Below are positions 53,145 through 63,313 of a stretch of DNA of 64,000 bases, one piece after another. The notes under the pieces are model-generated. The model was given only the letters and a program-made list of their open reading frames with translations, was not told the origin of the DNA and ran no database searches. How positions within the stretch are numbered: the first letter of the stretch is position 1; each line of letters starts with the position of its first letter. The DNA comes from Romboutsia faecis. Lineage in GTDB: Bacteria > Bacillota > Clostridia > Peptostreptococcales > Peptostreptococcaceae. The DNA lies in NCBI RefSeq assembly GCF_014323405.1, contig NZ_JACRWE010000008.1:1-64000 (forward strand), given 5' to 3'. The translations under genes were made by a program, and so were the position numbers.

Positions 53145-55397
53145 ATGAAAAAATGGAAAGAAGTAAATAAAGAGGGATACAACATTATAATAAACGATGG
53201 AGGGCAAAATATAGCTTATTCACCTGCGTCAGGAATTAAAATAATTGAGAAAGATGGATTTGCATTTAAAAATTTAAGTAAAAGCGGAAAATTAGAAAAG
53301 TACGAAGATTGGAGACTACCTGTAGAAGAAAGAGCTAAAGACTTAGCATCTAAAATGAGTGTAAAACAAATAGCAGGTCTTATGCTATATAGTGCACATC
53401 AAGCTGTTTCAACAGGAAATGACTTTTTTTCTAAAGCTTTCTCGGGAACATATAATGGAAAAAAAATAGATGAAAGTGATGCACATATTAGCGATTTAAC
53501 TGATCAACAAAAGGAGTTTTTATTAAATGATGATTTAAGGCATGTATTGTTAACTAGAGTAGATAATGCAAAAATATCAGCTAAATGGAATAATAATGTA
53601 CAAACATTTGTAGAAGGCATTGGATTAGGCATACCTGTAAATATTAGTACTGACCCAAGGCATGGTACAAGTGCAGATACCGAATTTAATGCAGGGTCTG
53701 GGGGGGACATTTCAAAATGGCCAGAATCCCTTGGACTTGCAGCAACTTTTGACAGTGAGCTAGTTAGAAGATTTGGAGATATAGCATCAAAAGAATACAG
53801 AGCCTTAGGTATAGCTACTGCACTATCACCACAAGTAGATATAGCAACTGAGCCAAGGTGGATGAGATTTAACGGTACTTTTGGAGAAGATCCAATTTTA
53901 TCAAGAGACTTAGCAGAGGCATACTGTGATGGATTCCAAAACTCATCAAGCGGTTATGAAATAAAAGATGGATGGGGATATGAAAGTGTAAACGCAATGG
54001 TTAAACATTGGCCAGGTGGCGGTAGCGGCGAAGGTGGAAGAGATGCACATTATGCTTATGGGAAATATGCAGTATATCCAGGTAATAATTTTGATGAACA
54101 TTTAATACCATTTACGGAAGGAGCATTCAAACTAAGAGGAAAAACTAAAAAAGCTTCTGCAGTAATGCCTTATTACACAATTTCTTACAATCAAGATAAG
54201 AAAAATGGAGAGAATGTAGGGAATTCATTCAATAAATATATAATTAGTGACTTATTAAGAGAAGAGTATAAGTATGATGGTGTTGTTTGTACAGATTGGA
54301 TGATAACTAAGGATAATCACGTAGTGGATGCATTTATATCAGGTAAATGTTGGGGTGTTGAAAATCTTTCTGAAGAAGAGAGGCATTACAAGGCTTTATT
54401 AGCGGGTGTGGATCAATTTGGAGGAAATAATGAAGTTCTACCTATTATTAAGGCTTATGAAATGGGAGTTAAAGAGTTTGGGGAAGAATTTATGCGTAAG
54501 AGATTTGAAAAGTCTGCAATAAGGTTACTTCTTAATATCTTTAGAACTGGACTATTTGAAAACCCTTATGTAGAACCAGATAAATCTCAAGAGATAGTAG
54601 GTAATCCAAAATTCATGGAAGCAGGATATGATGCGCAGCTAAAATCTTTGATAATGTTAAAGAATAAAAATAGATTTTTACCAATAAAAGAAAGAAAAAA
54701 TGTATATATACCAAAAAGAAGAGTAAAGGAAAGTAAAGATTGGTTTGGAAATATAATCCCATCTAGTGAAGTAGAACCAGTAAATAAGTACATAGTGGAA
54801 AAGTATTTTAATGTAGTAGAAGATATAAACAAAGCAGATTTTTCAATAGTATTTATAGAATCTCCAAAGACTGTGGGCTATACGAAAGAAGAAGGTTACT
54901 TACCAATTAGTTTACAGTATAGGCCGTATACTGCTACAAATTCAAGAAAAGAAAGTATAGCAGGAGGAGACCCATTAGAAAAGTCTAACAATAGAACTTA
55001 CTTAGGAAAAACAAATTATGCAAGCAATGAAGCAGACTTAGATATAATATTAGAAACTAAAAAAGCCATAGGAGATAAGCCTTTGATTATATCCTTAAAC
55101 TTAACAAACCCTACAATAGTAGCCGAGTTTGAAAAGTATGTTGATGGGATAATTGTAGATTTTGGTGCTCAAACTCAAGCAATTATGGATGTTATTTCTG
55201 GGGCTGTTAATCCAAGTGGGTTATTACCATTTAATATGCCTTTAAATATGGAAACCGTTGAAAATCAGTATGAAGATGTAGCGCATGATATGATGTGCTA
55301 TAAAGATGAATTAGGAAATACATATGATTTTGCATATGGGCTTGATTTTAATGGAGTAATTAATGATGATAGAGTTAAAAAATATAAAAAGAGATAA
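53145..55397 (+). CDS. Glycoside hydrolase family 3 beta-glucosidase-like protein
   Basis: A 750-aa GH3 enzyme: N-terminal TIM barrel (LPVEERAKDLASKMSVKQIAGLMLYS, NISTDPRHGTSADTEFNAGSGGDISKWPESLG, MVKHWPGGGSGEGGRDAHYAYGKY), nucleophile Asp in VVCTDWMIT, then the alpha/beta sandwich (QLKSLIMLKNKNRFLPI ... NPSGLLPFNMP). There is no C-terminal fibronectin-like domain or signal peptide, so it acts in the cytoplasm on imported beta-glucosides or related oligosaccharides. GGAGAGGGG precedes the ATG. Likely regulated by the divergent AraC protein. Confidence 0.92.
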   Translation: MKKWKEVNKEGYNIIINDGGQNIAYSPASGIKIIEKDGFAFKNLSKSGKLEKYEDWRLPVEERAKDLASKMSVKQIAGLMLYSAHQAVSTGNDFFSKAFSGTYNGKKIDESDAHISDLTDQQKEFLLNDDLRHVLLTRVDNAKISAKWNNNVQTFVEGIGLGIPVNISTDPRHGTSADTEFNAGSGGDISKWPESLGLAATFDSELVRRFGDIASKEYRALGIATALSPQVDIATEPRWMRFNGTFGEDPILSRDLAEAYCDGFQNSSSGYEIKDGWGYESVNAMVKHWPGGGSGEGGRDAHYAYGKYAVYPGNNFDEHLIPFTEGAFKLRGKTKKASAVMPYYTISYNQDKKNGENVGNSFNKYIISDLLREEYKYDGVVCTDWMITKDNHVVDAFISGKCWGVENLSEEERHYKALLAGVDQFGGNNEVLPIIKAYEMGVKEFGEEFMRKRFEKSAIRLLLNIFRTGLFENPYVEPDKSQEIVGNPKFMEAGYDAQLKSLIMLKNKNRFLPIKERKNVYIPKRRVKESKDWFGNIIPSSEVEPVNKYIVEKYFNVVEDINKADFSIVFIESPKTVGYTKEEGYLPISLQYRPYTATNSRKESIAGGDPLEKSNNRTYLGKTNYASNEADLDIILETKKAIGDKPLIISLNLTNPTIVAEFEKYVDGIIVDFGAQTQAIMDVISGAVNPSGLLPFNMPLNMETVENQYEDVAHDMMCYKDELGNTYDFAYGLDFNGVINDDRVKKYKKR

Positions 55398-55404
55398 TTA
55401 AATA

Positions 55405-55447
55405 AAAATCAAGGTGTAATTGAATATTATACCTTGATTTTTTTTTA
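55405..55447 (+). terminator. Terminator after GH3 gene
   Basis: 16-bp stem AAAATCAAGGTGTAAT / ATTATACCTTGATTTT (one G-U) followed by T residues. Confidence 0.88.
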
Positions 55448-55509
55448 GTATTTAATAATATAGATATTAATGATAAACTTATAAAAAAGAATTCACAAGG
55501 AGATATAAC

Positions 55510-56181
55510 ATGAAGAAATTGATGATAATAGAAGATACTCAGATGATAAGAGAAGAGTTAACTTCTTTGCTTATAAAATATGGATATGAAGTTATAGCAC
55601 CAGATAATTTTGAAAATATAATTCATGATATTAAATCAGCAAAACCAGATTTGATATTATTAGATATCAATTTACCTGTATTTGATGGATTTTATATTTG
55701 TAGGGAAATAAGAAAAGATATAAGCACTCCTATAATAATTGTAACAAGTAGAAATAGTGAAATTGATGAATTAATGAGCATGAATTTGGGTGCAGATGAC
55801 TTTATTACAAAACCATATAACACTCAAATATTATTAGCTCATATAAATGCTGTATTAAAAAGAGCTTACGCAGATATGGAAAACTCAGATATACTTAGTA
55901 TAAGGGATTTAGAATTAGATTTATCAAGAGGTATAATAAAAGCTTTTGATAATACATTAGAAATTAGCAAAAATGAGCTTAAGATCTTATCTTATCTTAT
56001 AAAAAACAAAGAAAAAATAGTATCAAGAGATTCTTTAATGAATTATATGTGGAATTCAGATATATACATAGATGATAATACATTATCTGTAAATATTAAT
56101 AGATTAAGAAAAAAGCTAAGTGAAATAGGTCTAGAGGATTATATAGAAACTAAAAGAGGATTGGGGTATATGATTAAATGA
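55510..56181 (+). CDS. bceR: OmpR-family response regulator (BceR-like)
   Basis: A 223-aa regulator: receiver with acidic pair IEDTQ, phospho-acceptor Asp in LILLDINLPVFDG, Lys in FITKPYN; winged-helix output domain (LEISKNELKILSYLIKNKEKIVSRDSLMNYMW ... VNINRLRKKLSEIGLEDYIETKRGLGYMIK). It overlaps the kinase gene by 4 bases. With the downstream kinase and ABC transporter it forms a Bce-type module that senses and resists cell-wall-active peptides. Confidence 0.93.
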   Translation: MKKLMIIEDTQMIREELTSLLIKYGYEVIAPDNFENIIHDIKSAKPDLILLDINLPVFDGFYICREIRKDISTPIIIVTSRNSEIDELMSMNLGADDFITKPYNTQILLAHINAVLKRAYADMENSDILSIRDLELDLSRGIIKAFDNTLEISKNELKILSYLIKNKEKIVSRDSLMNYMWNSDIYIDDNTLSVNINRLRKKLSEIGLEDYIETKRGLGYMIK

Positions 56182-57194
56182 CAATATTACAATATATAAA
56201 GGATAAGTCACTATTTTTAATAATAAACCTTATACTATTTTTTATAGTTTTTATCATTTCTATATATACGAATATTAGTATTCAATTTATAATAGTAATT
56301 TTTATGTTATGGTTTTTACCGCTTATATCTTATATTATTTTAGAGTTTATAAAATTTAATAAGTACTATAAAAATGTAGTTAGTATATGTGATAGTTTAG
56401 ATAAAAAGTATCTATTATCAGAAATAATAGAAGAGCCAGATTTTGCAGAAGGAAAGATATTATATGACTTGTTAAGTGAAACAAATCGTTCTATGAGAGA
56501 AAGTATTAATTATTATAAAAATATCCAAAAGGAATATGAAGAATATATAGAGATGTGGATACATGAAATAAAAACACCTATAGCTTCTACATTGTTGCTT
56601 ATTGAAAACAACATTGATATTATGCCTTTAGGTATAAAGGAACAGATAAAGAACATAGAAAATTATGTGGAGCAGGTATTGTACTATTCAAAAATAAATG
56701 ATGTAAATAAAGATTATATAGTAAAGAGTGTTAACTTAGAATTAGTAGTAAAAAATGTAATAAGGAAAAATGCTAGTGATTTTATAAATAAAAAAATTAG
56801 TATTAATTTAGATGATATAAATGAAAATGTTTATACTGATTCAAAGTGGATTGAGTTTATAATTAATCAAATAATATCAAATTCAATAAAGTATTCGGTA
56901 AAAATATCCCCTAAGATAAGCATAAATTTAATAAAAAATGAAAATAATACAATATTAACAATTGAAGACAATGGAGTAGGAATAACGGATAAGGATATAA
57001 GGAAAGTATTTGAAAAAGGATTTACAGGAAATAATGGAAGAAAGTTTGGGAGATCAACTGGCATGGGACTATATATATGTAAAAAACTATGCGATAAGCT
57101 TGGAATAGGGATTAATCTAATATCAAAAGAGAATGAAGGCACTAAAATTAGTTTAGCATTTCCATATGATAAGAATAGGACGTTAGTAAAATAA
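56178..57194 (+). CDS. bceS: Intramembrane-sensing histidine kinase (BceS-like)
   Basis: A 338-aa kinase with two N-terminal membrane helices (LFLIINLILFFIVFIISIYT, IQFIIVIFMLWFLPLISYIIL) and almost no outside loop, so it senses through the partner ABC permease. The phospho-acceptor region is EEYIEMWIHEIKTPIAS, and the ATPase domain has N-box, EDNGVGI, GFTGNNGRKFGRSTGMGLYICKKLC. The ATG overlaps the end of the response-regulator gene. Family behaviour: activated by transporter flux. Confidence 0.92.
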   Translation: MTILQYIKDKSLFLIINLILFFIVFIISIYTNISIQFIIVIFMLWFLPLISYIILEFIKFNKYYKNVVSICDSLDKKYLLSEIIEEPDFAEGKILYDLLSETNRSMRESINYYKNIQKEYEEYIEMWIHEIKTPIASTLLLIENNIDIMPLGIKEQIKNIENYVEQVLYYSKINDVNKDYIVKSVNLELVVKNVIRKNASDFINKKISINLDDINENVYTDSKWIEFIINQIISNSIKYSVKISPKISINLIKNENNTILTIEDNGVGITDKDIRKVFEKGFTGNNGRKFGRSTGMGLYICKKLCDKLGIGINLISKENEGTKISLAFPYDKNRTLVK

Positions 57195-57207
57195 ATAATT
57201 ATTAGAT

Positions 57208-57246
57208 TGAGCTGTATATAAAAGTTATATATACAGCTCTTTTTAT
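57208..57246 (+). terminator. Terminator after bceRS-like genes
   Basis: 12-bp stem GAGCTGTATATA / TATATACAGCTC followed by TTTTTAT. It separates bceRS from bceAB. Confidence 0.88.
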
Positions 57247-57391
57247 ATTTGGATAAATTATTAATATTTAATTTTACTATTCTTACGAAAGTGTAAGCTT
57301 AGATTATATATTATGTAATTTTTTTTTTATGAAAAAGGTATAAAATATGTTTATAGAAAACAAACTTTAATATGAAGTGAGGAGAAAAATA

Positions 57392-58165
57392 ATGAGAATA
57401 ATGAGAAATATACTAAGTGTAGAAAATATAGAAAAATATTATGGTAATAAAGAAAATATAACAAAAGCTATAGATAATATAACTTTTAAAGTAGATGAAG
57501 GTGAATTTGTTGGAATAATGGGACCAAGTGGTAGTGGTAAAACAACATTACTTAACTGCATATCTACAATAGATAAAGTATCAAACGGAAATATAATCAT
57601 AAATAATCAAGATATAACAAAATTAAAGTCAAAAAACTTAGATAATTTTAGACGTAATGAGTTAGGATTCATATTCCAAGATTTTAATCTTTTAGATACA
57701 TTAACTGCATATGAAAACATAGCTTTATCTTTAACTATTAAAGGCGAAGATTCATCAAAAATTGATGATAAAATAAAAAAAGTTGCTAAAAATCTAGATA
57801 TAGAGAAAGTATTAAATAAATATCCATACCAAATGTCAGGAGGACAAAAACAAAGAGTAGCTTCAGCTAGAGCTATAGTTACAAACCCATCATTAATATT
57901 AGCAGATGAGCCTACAGGGGCACTTGATTCAAAATCATCTAGATTATTATTAGATAGATTTGAATATTTAAATCAAGACTTAAAAGCAACTATATTAATG
58001 GTTACTCATGATGCTTTTACAGCTAGTTACGCTCATAGAATATTATTTATTAAAGATGGGAAAATATTCAATGAACTTATAAAAGGAAACGATACAAGAA
58101 AAGAGTTTTTCAATAGAATAATAGATGTTGTCACATTACTTGGAGGTGACGAGGATGTATTCTAA
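57392..58165 (+). CDS. bceA: ABC transporter ATP-binding protein (BceA-like)
   Basis: A 257-aa ATPase of the MacB/BceA type: Walker [11 protein letters not shown]-loop [17 protein letters not shown], signature [17 protein letters not shown], Walker [14 protein letters not shown], switch His [21 protein letters not shown] lies before ATG 57392; the frame is open from 57377. It overlaps the permease gene by 11 bases and powers removal of peptide antibiotics from their lipid target. Confidence 0.94.
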   Translation: MRIMRNILSVENIEKYYGNKENITKAIDNITFKVDEGEFVGIMGPSGSGKTTLLNCISTIDKVSNGNIIINNQDITKLKSKNLDNFRRNELGFIFQDFNLLDTLTAYENIALSLTIKGEDSSKIDDKIKKVAKNLDIEKVLNKYPYQMSGGQKQRVASARAIVTNPSLILADEPTGALDSKSSRLLLDRFEYLNQDLKATILMVTHDAFTASYAHRILFIKDGKIFNELIKGNDTRKEFFNRIIDVVTLLGGDEDVF

Positions 58166-60170
58166 GATAGCGATTGGCAATGTAAAGAAGAGTTTTAAAG
58201 ACTATAGTATATACTTTTTAACGCTAACCTTAGCAGTTTGTATTTTTTATAGCTTTAACTCTATAGAATCTCAAAAAGCCATACTTGAATTAAATCAAAA
58301 TGAATCTGAAAATTTAGACTTACTTCTTAATATAATTTCTTATATTTCTGTATTTGTAAGTGGTATATTAGGTTGTCTTATAGTTTATGCAAATAATTTT
58401 TTAATAAAAAAGCGTAAAAAAGAATTAGGAATATACATGACATTAGGAATGGGAAAACAAAAAATATCTAAGATATTAACTTTTGAAACTATGCTAGTTG
58501 GTTTTATCTCATTATTAGGAGGTTTAATATTAGGTATTGCTCTATCTCAAGGATTATCAGTATTTACAAGTAATTTATTTGATGTTTCAATGGGTGAGTA
58601 TCGATTTGTAATTTCAACTAAAGCAATAGGAAAAACAATACTTTACTTTGGAATAATATTTATTTTAGTTACTATTTTAAATACTTTTACAATATCAAAA
58701 TATAAAATTATAGACCTATTAAACTCTTCAAAGAAAAATGAGGATATAAAAGTAAAAAATCCGATTATATATATAATAACTTTTATATTAGGAATGGTAT
58801 GTATAGTAAAAGCGTATAGCATGATATTAACTAATGGCATAACATTAGATTTAGATTTTACAATAACATTTTTATTAGGTGTATTAGGAACTATATTATT
58901 ATTCTTTAGTTTGGCAGGATTTGGACTTAATATAATAAAAAAATCTAAAACTATTTATTTTAAAAATTTAAATATTTTCATAGTTAAACAATTAAATAAT
59001 AAAATAAATACGAATTTTATGTCTATGTCAGTAATATGTTTAATGTTATTTTTAACTATAGTAATGCTGTCAACTGGATTAAGTTTTAAAGATGCTTTAG
59101 AAAAAAGCTTAGAACAAACTACACCATTTGATGCAACTGCAATAATGTATATGAGCCCTGAAGATAATACAGACATAGAGAAAAGTTTAAAAGAATTAAA
59201 ATTTAAATTTGATGATAATGAAAAATATGCTTATTACAATGAATACAGTATAAGCACAAACCTAGAGAATGCTTTTAAAAAGCATATAAGCCAATCTCAA
59301 TTAAATAAATTATCTAAAGATAGAGAACTTTCTTTATATGTAGTAAAGGAATCTGAATATAATAAAATTATGGAGTTAGCAAATAAAAAGACAATAAGTT
59401 TAAAAAGTAATGAAGTCTTAGTTACATCTAATAGCTCTCAAATTGTAGATAATGTTAATTCAATATTAAATAATAATAATAAAATAGATCTTAATAATAA
59501 AACATTTATAGTAAAAAATAAAAAGGTAATAACGGATTCAACAAGAACAAGTGGTTATACAGACAACTTAATATCAATAGTAGTAAATGATGATATATTT
59601 AATATGCTAGATGCAAAAATATCAGCGAATTATCTTAATGTAAATTATGATGAAAATAATAGAGAAAAAGCTGAGAAAAAGTATGAGAGTTTATTTAACT
59701 CTTTCTTTAATGGTAAAATAAAAAATGAAAAAATTGGGTTTATAATAGGAAACACAAAGGATATAGTTTATTCACAAAATAAAGGGATGACTACAATAAT
59801 AATATTCATAGGAATATATTTAGGAATAGTATTTTTAATTTCTAGTATGGCTGTTTTATCATTGCAACAACTTTCAGAAGCTAGTGATAGTATAGATAGA
59901 TATAAGTCACTTAAAAGAATAGGTGCAAATGATAAAATGATAAATAAAACAATATTTATTCAAACACTTATATATTTTACTCTACCATTGGCCTTAGCCT
60001 TTGTACATTCTGTAGTAGGTATAAAGGTAGTTAGTGATTTTATATCTGCTTTTGGTAAGCCAGACATAGGGTTATCATCCCTTATAACAGGAGGTATATT
60101 TATAGTAATATACATGGGATATTTTTATGCTACTTATACAGGCTATAAAAATATAATTAAAAACTCATAA
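58155..60170 (+). CDS. bceB: BceB-like ABC permease (FtsX domain, large extracellular loop)
   Basis: A 671-aa membrane protein with ten predicted helices: an FtsX-like domain near the N-terminus (FLIKKRKKELGIYMTLGMGKQKISKILTFETM), a ~200-residue outside domain between the seventh and eighth helices (residues ~325-535), and a second FtsX-like region near the C-terminus (DRYKSLKRIGANDKMINKTIFIQTLIYF). This is the BceB/VraG layout, which both transports and signals to BceS. GGAGGTGACGAGG supports ATG 58155, inside the end of bceA. Confidence 0.93.
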   Translation: MYSKIAIGNVKKSFKDYSIYFLTLTLAVCIFYSFNSIESQKAILELNQNESENLDLLLNIISYISVFVSGILGCLIVYANNFLIKKRKKELGIYMTLGMGKQKISKILTFETMLVGFISLLGGLILGIALSQGLSVFTSNLFDVSMGEYRFVISTKAIGKTILYFGIIFILVTILNTFTISKYKIIDLLNSSKKNEDIKVKNPIIYIITFILGMVCIVKAYSMILTNGITLDLDFTITFLLGVLGTILLFFSLAGFGLNIIKKSKTIYFKNLNIFIVKQLNNKINTNFMSMSVICLMLFLTIVMLSTGLSFKDALEKSLEQTTPFDATAIMYMSPEDNTDIEKSLKELKFKFDDNEKYAYYNEYSISTNLENAFKKHISQSQLNKLSKDRELSLYVVKESEYNKIMELANKKTISLKSNEVLVTSNSSQIVDNVNSILNNNNKIDLNNKTFIVKNKKVITDSTRTSGYTDNLISIVVNDDIFNMLDAKISANYLNVNYDENNREKAEKKYESLFNSFFNGKIKNEKIGFIIGNTKDIVYSQNKGMTTIIIFIGIYLGIVFLISSMAVLSLQQLSEASDSIDRYKSLKRIGANDKMINKTIFIQTLIYFTLPLALAFVHSVVGIKVVSDFISAFGKPDIGLSSLITGGIFIVIYMGYFYATYTGYKNIIKNS

Positions 60171-60174
60171 AAAA

Positions 60175-60213
60175 TAAAAAATTATAGGATATTAATTTCC
60201 TATAATTTTTTTA
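60175..60213 (+). terminator. Terminator of bceAB-like genes
   Basis: Stem AAAAAATTATAGGA / TCCTATAATTTTTT, followed by T residues. Confidence 0.87.
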
Positions 60214-60296
60214 TTTTAAAAGTATACTTATTTATATAGTATGAGGAATATAAATAAAATGAAGTGAAAAAAGGTATATAAGGAGGAATTGATCTT

Positions 60297-60836
60297 ATGG
60301 TAAATACTGCAATTATATATCAATCAAAATATGGAAGTACAGAAAAATATGCAAAGTGGCTTTATGAAGAAATTGGTGGAGATTTGTATAAAAAATCGGA
60401 TGTATCTATAAATGATTTAAAAAAATATGATACCATAATTTATGGAGGCGGATTATATATTACAGGCATAGCAGGATTTTCTTTTATTAAGAATAATTAT
60501 AAATATCTAGAAGATAAAAAAATTATTGTATTTGCAGTGGGAGCATCACCTTTTGATACAGGAATAATATTTGAAATAAAAGGAAATAACTTTCCTAATG
60601 AAATGAAATATATACCATGTTTTTATTTTAGAGGAGCTTTTGATGACAGAAAAATTAAATCAGGAGATAAGATCTTAATACTATTATTGAAAAAATTAAT
60701 TAGTAAAAAAAATGAGTTAGATTATGAAGATTGGGAAAAAGCTTTTATTGAAAGTACAGAAGATTCTCAAGACTGGACTTGTAAAGAATATTTAAAGCCA
60801 TTAGTTGAATATATTAATCAAAATTATAAAGAATAA
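60297..60836 (+). CDS. Flavodoxin-domain protein
   Basis: A 179-aa flavodoxin-like protein: phosphate loop YQSKYGSTEKYAKW, YDTIIYGGGLYITGI, IIVFAVGASPFDTG and YFRGAFDDRK. It is a paralogue of the protein at 44371-44898 and belongs to the same small-flavodoxin family (FMN-binding electron carrier or reductase). Unlike the paralogue it has a standard AAGGAGG site and ATG start. No operon partner. Confidence 0.9.
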   Translation: MVNTAIIYQSKYGSTEKYAKWLYEEIGGDLYKKSDVSINDLKKYDTIIYGGGLYITGIAGFSFIKNNYKYLEDKKIIVFAVGASPFDTGIIFEIKGNNFPNEMKYIPCFYFRGAFDDRKIKSGDKILILLLKKLISKKNELDYEDWEKAFIESTEDSQDWTCKEYLKPLVEYINQNYKE

Positions 60837-60946
60837 AGTTAGATATATATAAGTAAATTCCATTAAATTATTTGACTTATTTGTGTTACAATGACAATAT
60901 ATAAGTAATTTACTAGGATGATAGGGGATAAGGAGATGAAAATACA

Positions 60947-61294
60947 ATGGGAGAAGATAAACAGAGGGTTATACAAGAATATGTTCCTGGCAAGCAGGTA
61001 ACACTTGCACATATAATAGCAAGCCCAAGGGAAGAACTATATCAAAAAATAGGGCTTGTAGTAGAAAAAAGAGATGCAATAGGGGTATTAACAATAACTC
61101 CAAGTGAAGCATCTATTATAGCAGCAGATGTTGCGACAAAAGCTTCTGGAGTATCATTAGGTTTTGTAGATAGATTTAGTGGGTCATTAGTTATTACTGG
61201 TGATATAAGTTCTGTAGAATCAGCATTAAATAAGGTTATTATGATATTAGGAAATACATTAAACTTTACAACTACAAATATAACGAGGTCATAA
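60947..61294 (+). CDS. eutS: Bacterial microcompartment shell protein EutS/PduU family
   Basis: A 115-aa BMC-domain shell protein with the circularly permuted EutS/PduU features: N-terminal [27 protein letters not shown], core [43 protein letters not shown], and [10 protein letters not shown]. It forms hexamers in the shell of ethanolamine or propanediol compartments. It starts a three-gene cluster with eutP and a second eutS, but no compartment enzymes or other shell genes follow. Confidence 0.93.
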   Translation: MGEDKQRVIQEYVPGKQVTLAHIIASPREELYQKIGLVVEKRDAIGVLTITPSEASIIAADVATKASGVSLGFVDRFSGSLVITGDISSVESALNKVIMILGNTLNFTTTNITRS

Positions 61295-61298
61295 AATA

Positions 61299-61730
61299 AT
61301 GAAAAAGATAATATTCATGGGGAAAACTGGTAGTGGGAAAACTACTTTATGCCAAAAACTAGATGATTTAGAGTTGAAATATAGAAAGACACAATCAGTA
61401 GAAATATATAATGATGCAATTGATACTCCAGGGGAATTTATGGAAAATAGATGGATGTACACATCACTAGCAACTACAGCAGCAGATGCAAAAATTGTAG
61501 CATTGGTTTATGACTGTACTCAGCATGAAAATTACATAGCTCCGGGTTTTGCTACTATGTTTTGTAAGGATGTAATAGGAATTATAACTAAAATCTCGCA
61601 AGGTGATGAAAAGTCTATCAAGTTAGCTTGTGATAGATTAAATTTAGCAGGTGTTAGCAGAATATTTAAAGTAGATACAATAGAGAATATAGGTATTGAT
61701 GATCTTGTAAAATATTTAAATATTATTTAA
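61299..61730 (+). CDS. eutP: EutP/PduV-family GTPase-like microcompartment protein
   Basis: A 143-aa Ras-like P-loop protein: Walker A FMGKTGSGKTT, switch-region DTPGEF, VALVYDCTQ and a C-terminal alpha/beta core (IFKVDTIENIGIDDLVKYL). EutP/PduV proteins associate with ethanolamine or propanediol microcompartments; for EutP an acetate-kinase-like activity has been reported. It starts 4 bases after eutS with GAGGT upstream and is followed by the second eutS. Confidence 0.92.
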   Translation: MKKIIFMGKTGSGKTTLCQKLDDLELKYRKTQSVEIYNDAIDTPGEFMENRWMYTSLATTAADAKIVALVYDCTQHENYIAPGFATMFCKDVIGIITKISQGDEKSIKLACDRLNLAGVSRIFKVDTIENIGIDDLVKYLNII

Positions 61731-61758
61731 TTAAGGCTTAGAATTGGGGGGATTTTAG

Positions 61759-62106
61759 ATGACTGAGGAAAGGCAAAGGATTATACAAGAATCAGTTCCT
61801 GGGAAGCAAGTAACACTGGCTCATATAATAGCAAACCCAAGAGAAGAATTATATCAAAAAATAGGTCTTATAGTTGAAAAAAGAGGGGCTATTGGAGTAT
61901 TGACTATAACACCAAGTGAAACGGCAATGATTGCTGCAAATACTGCAGTAGAATCTTCAAGAGTATCATTAGGATTTGTAGATAGATTTAGTGGATCCTT
62001 AGTTATTACTGGAGACTTAACATCAGTTGAATCTGCAATTAAGCAAATACTAATTACTTTAGAAAGTACTTTAAACTTTTCAACTACAAAAATAACTAAA
62101 TCTTAA
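61759..62106 (+). CDS. eutS: Second EutS/PduU-family shell protein
   Basis: A 115-aa BMC shell protein of exactly the same length as the first EutS and highly similar along its whole length ([41 protein letters not shown] shared). The two probably arose by duplication around eutP. Differences cluster in the middle ([15 protein letters not shown]) and the last helix. GGGGGGA lies before the ATG. It is the last gene of the orphan locus. Confidence 0.93.
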   Translation: MTEERQRIIQESVPGKQVTLAHIIANPREELYQKIGLIVEKRGAIGVLTITPSETAMIAANTAVESSRVSLGFVDRFSGSLVITGDLTSVESAIKQILITLESTLNFSTTKITKS

Positions 62107-62112
62107 ATAAAG

Positions 62113-62166
62113 ATAAAAGCCTACTTTAAGTTATAAAATATATTTATAATCTTTAGTAGGCTTTTA
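62113..62166. terminator. Terminator after eutS-eutP-eutS
   Basis: Stem AAAAGCCTACT / AGTAGGCTTTT with an inner TTATAAA / TTTATAA stem; between convergent genes. Confidence 0.75.
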
Positions 62167-62210
62167 GAAATTTAAATATGCTTATAAGTATTTATATAAA
62201 TAATAGGATA

Positions 62211-62648
62211 CTACTTTAAATTGATATAAATTTCTTTATTAGAAGTATCAGTATAGTCATCTATTAAGTATAATATTGTATTTTTAAGATGATAGCATTC
62301 TTTGTCAGATAAACTATACTCAAAACTTAGTTCATTTATTTTTATATAATTAACAAATAAACTTACATTTTTACTTTCTTTGTTTTTTAATATCTCAATT
62401 TTTAAGTTTGATAGCAAACTTTCACTAAGAGACTCTAATGTATTTTTAATATCATATAAAATTATATCTAAAGTAGATTGTTTCATAGAAATAGTTTTAT
62501 TATCTTTACAAGAATTACAATATAAATACAAAGCATTTGCTTTAGATTCGAAATTTACTAATTCATTATTTCCACATTTACTGCATATAGAATTATGTAC
62601 CTTTGAAACAAAAGCATCATTTGATAAAATAAAATGGTTAGTGTTCAC
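62211..62648 (-). CDS. Uncharacterised protein with zinc-ribbon
   Basis: A 145-aa protein with a four-Cys zinc ribbon in residues ~22-47 (CSKCGN and CNSCKD), followed by ~95 residues of mixed helix and strand that I do not recognise (LDIILYDIKNTLESLSESLLSNLKIEIL, ECYHLKNTILYLIDDYTD). The start is GTG with a GGGGGT site ~7 bases upstream. Function unknown. Confidence 0.75.
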   Translation of the reverse strand: MNTNHFILSNDAFVSKVHNSICSKCGNNELVNFESKANALYLYCNSCKDNKTISMKQSTLDIILYDIKNTLESLSESLLSNLKIEILKNKESKNVSLFVNYIKINELSFEYSLSDKECYHLKNTILYLIDDYTDTSNKEIYINLK

Positions 62649-62780
62649 AGTTTAAACCCCCAATTAAGTATGTTTATAATAGTTATTTAATAAACCCTAA
62701 GAACATTTTAACATCTATTATAAAAGAATACTGTAGGTAAATGGTGGGAAAGTATATTAGATTATATAAATGTATGTAAC

Positions 62781-62809
62781 AAAAAAAGAAGCCATAAGCT
62801 TCTTTTTTT
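62781..62809. terminator. Terminator after cold-shock gene (bidirectional)
   Basis: 12-bp perfect stem AAAAAAAGAAGC / GCTTCTTTTTTT with a 5-base loop; serves the minus-strand csp gene. Confidence 0.9.
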
Positions 62810-62850
62810 CTGAATAAATCTATTATATTAATATCTATATTAAAAATAAA

Positions 62851-63048
62851 TTATATTCTGTTTACGTTAGCAGCTTGAGGACCTCTAGCTCCGTCAACTA
62901 TTTCAAAGCTAACTGCTTGTCCTTCTTCTAAAGTCTTGAATCCGTCACCTTGTATAGCTGAGAAATGTACGAATACGTCATCTCCACCTTCTACAGATAT
63001 GAATCCAAATCCTTTTTCGCTGTTAAACCATTTTACTATTCCGTTCAT
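62851..63048 (-). CDS. Cold-shock protein, CspA family
   Basis: A 65-aa OB-fold RNA-binding protein with both RNP motifs intact (KGFGFIS and VFVHFSAI), N-terminus [12 protein letters not shown], and C-terminal GPQAANV. It acts as an RNA chaperone. TTTGGAGGT lies 7 bases before the ATG. The ~250-base region upstream suggests a long structured leader as in other csp genes, with a GATAAG...CTTATC hairpin near 63087-63115. Confidence 0.96.
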   Translation of the reverse strand: MNGIVKWFNSEKGFGFISVEGGDDVFVHFSAIQGDGFKTLEEGQAVSFEIVDGARGPQAANVNRI

Positions 63049-63313
63049 CGTGAACCTCCAAATTATATAAAAAATACAAACTAATAAGATAAATAATTAC
63101 CTTATCTTGTCTGTTAATTTATAGTAACATAGAAAAAAAATAAATACAAGGTGAAAATTAAAAAAAATTTAGAAAACTTAAAATTTATATGACTATTATA
63201 TAACTAAAAGAAAGTTTGCTAATTATGGACATAATAAAAAAAATAGTGTATTATAATAAAAAATATAAAAAAATAATTTATTTTATAAAAAGATGTAGAA
63301 TAAGGAGGAATTT

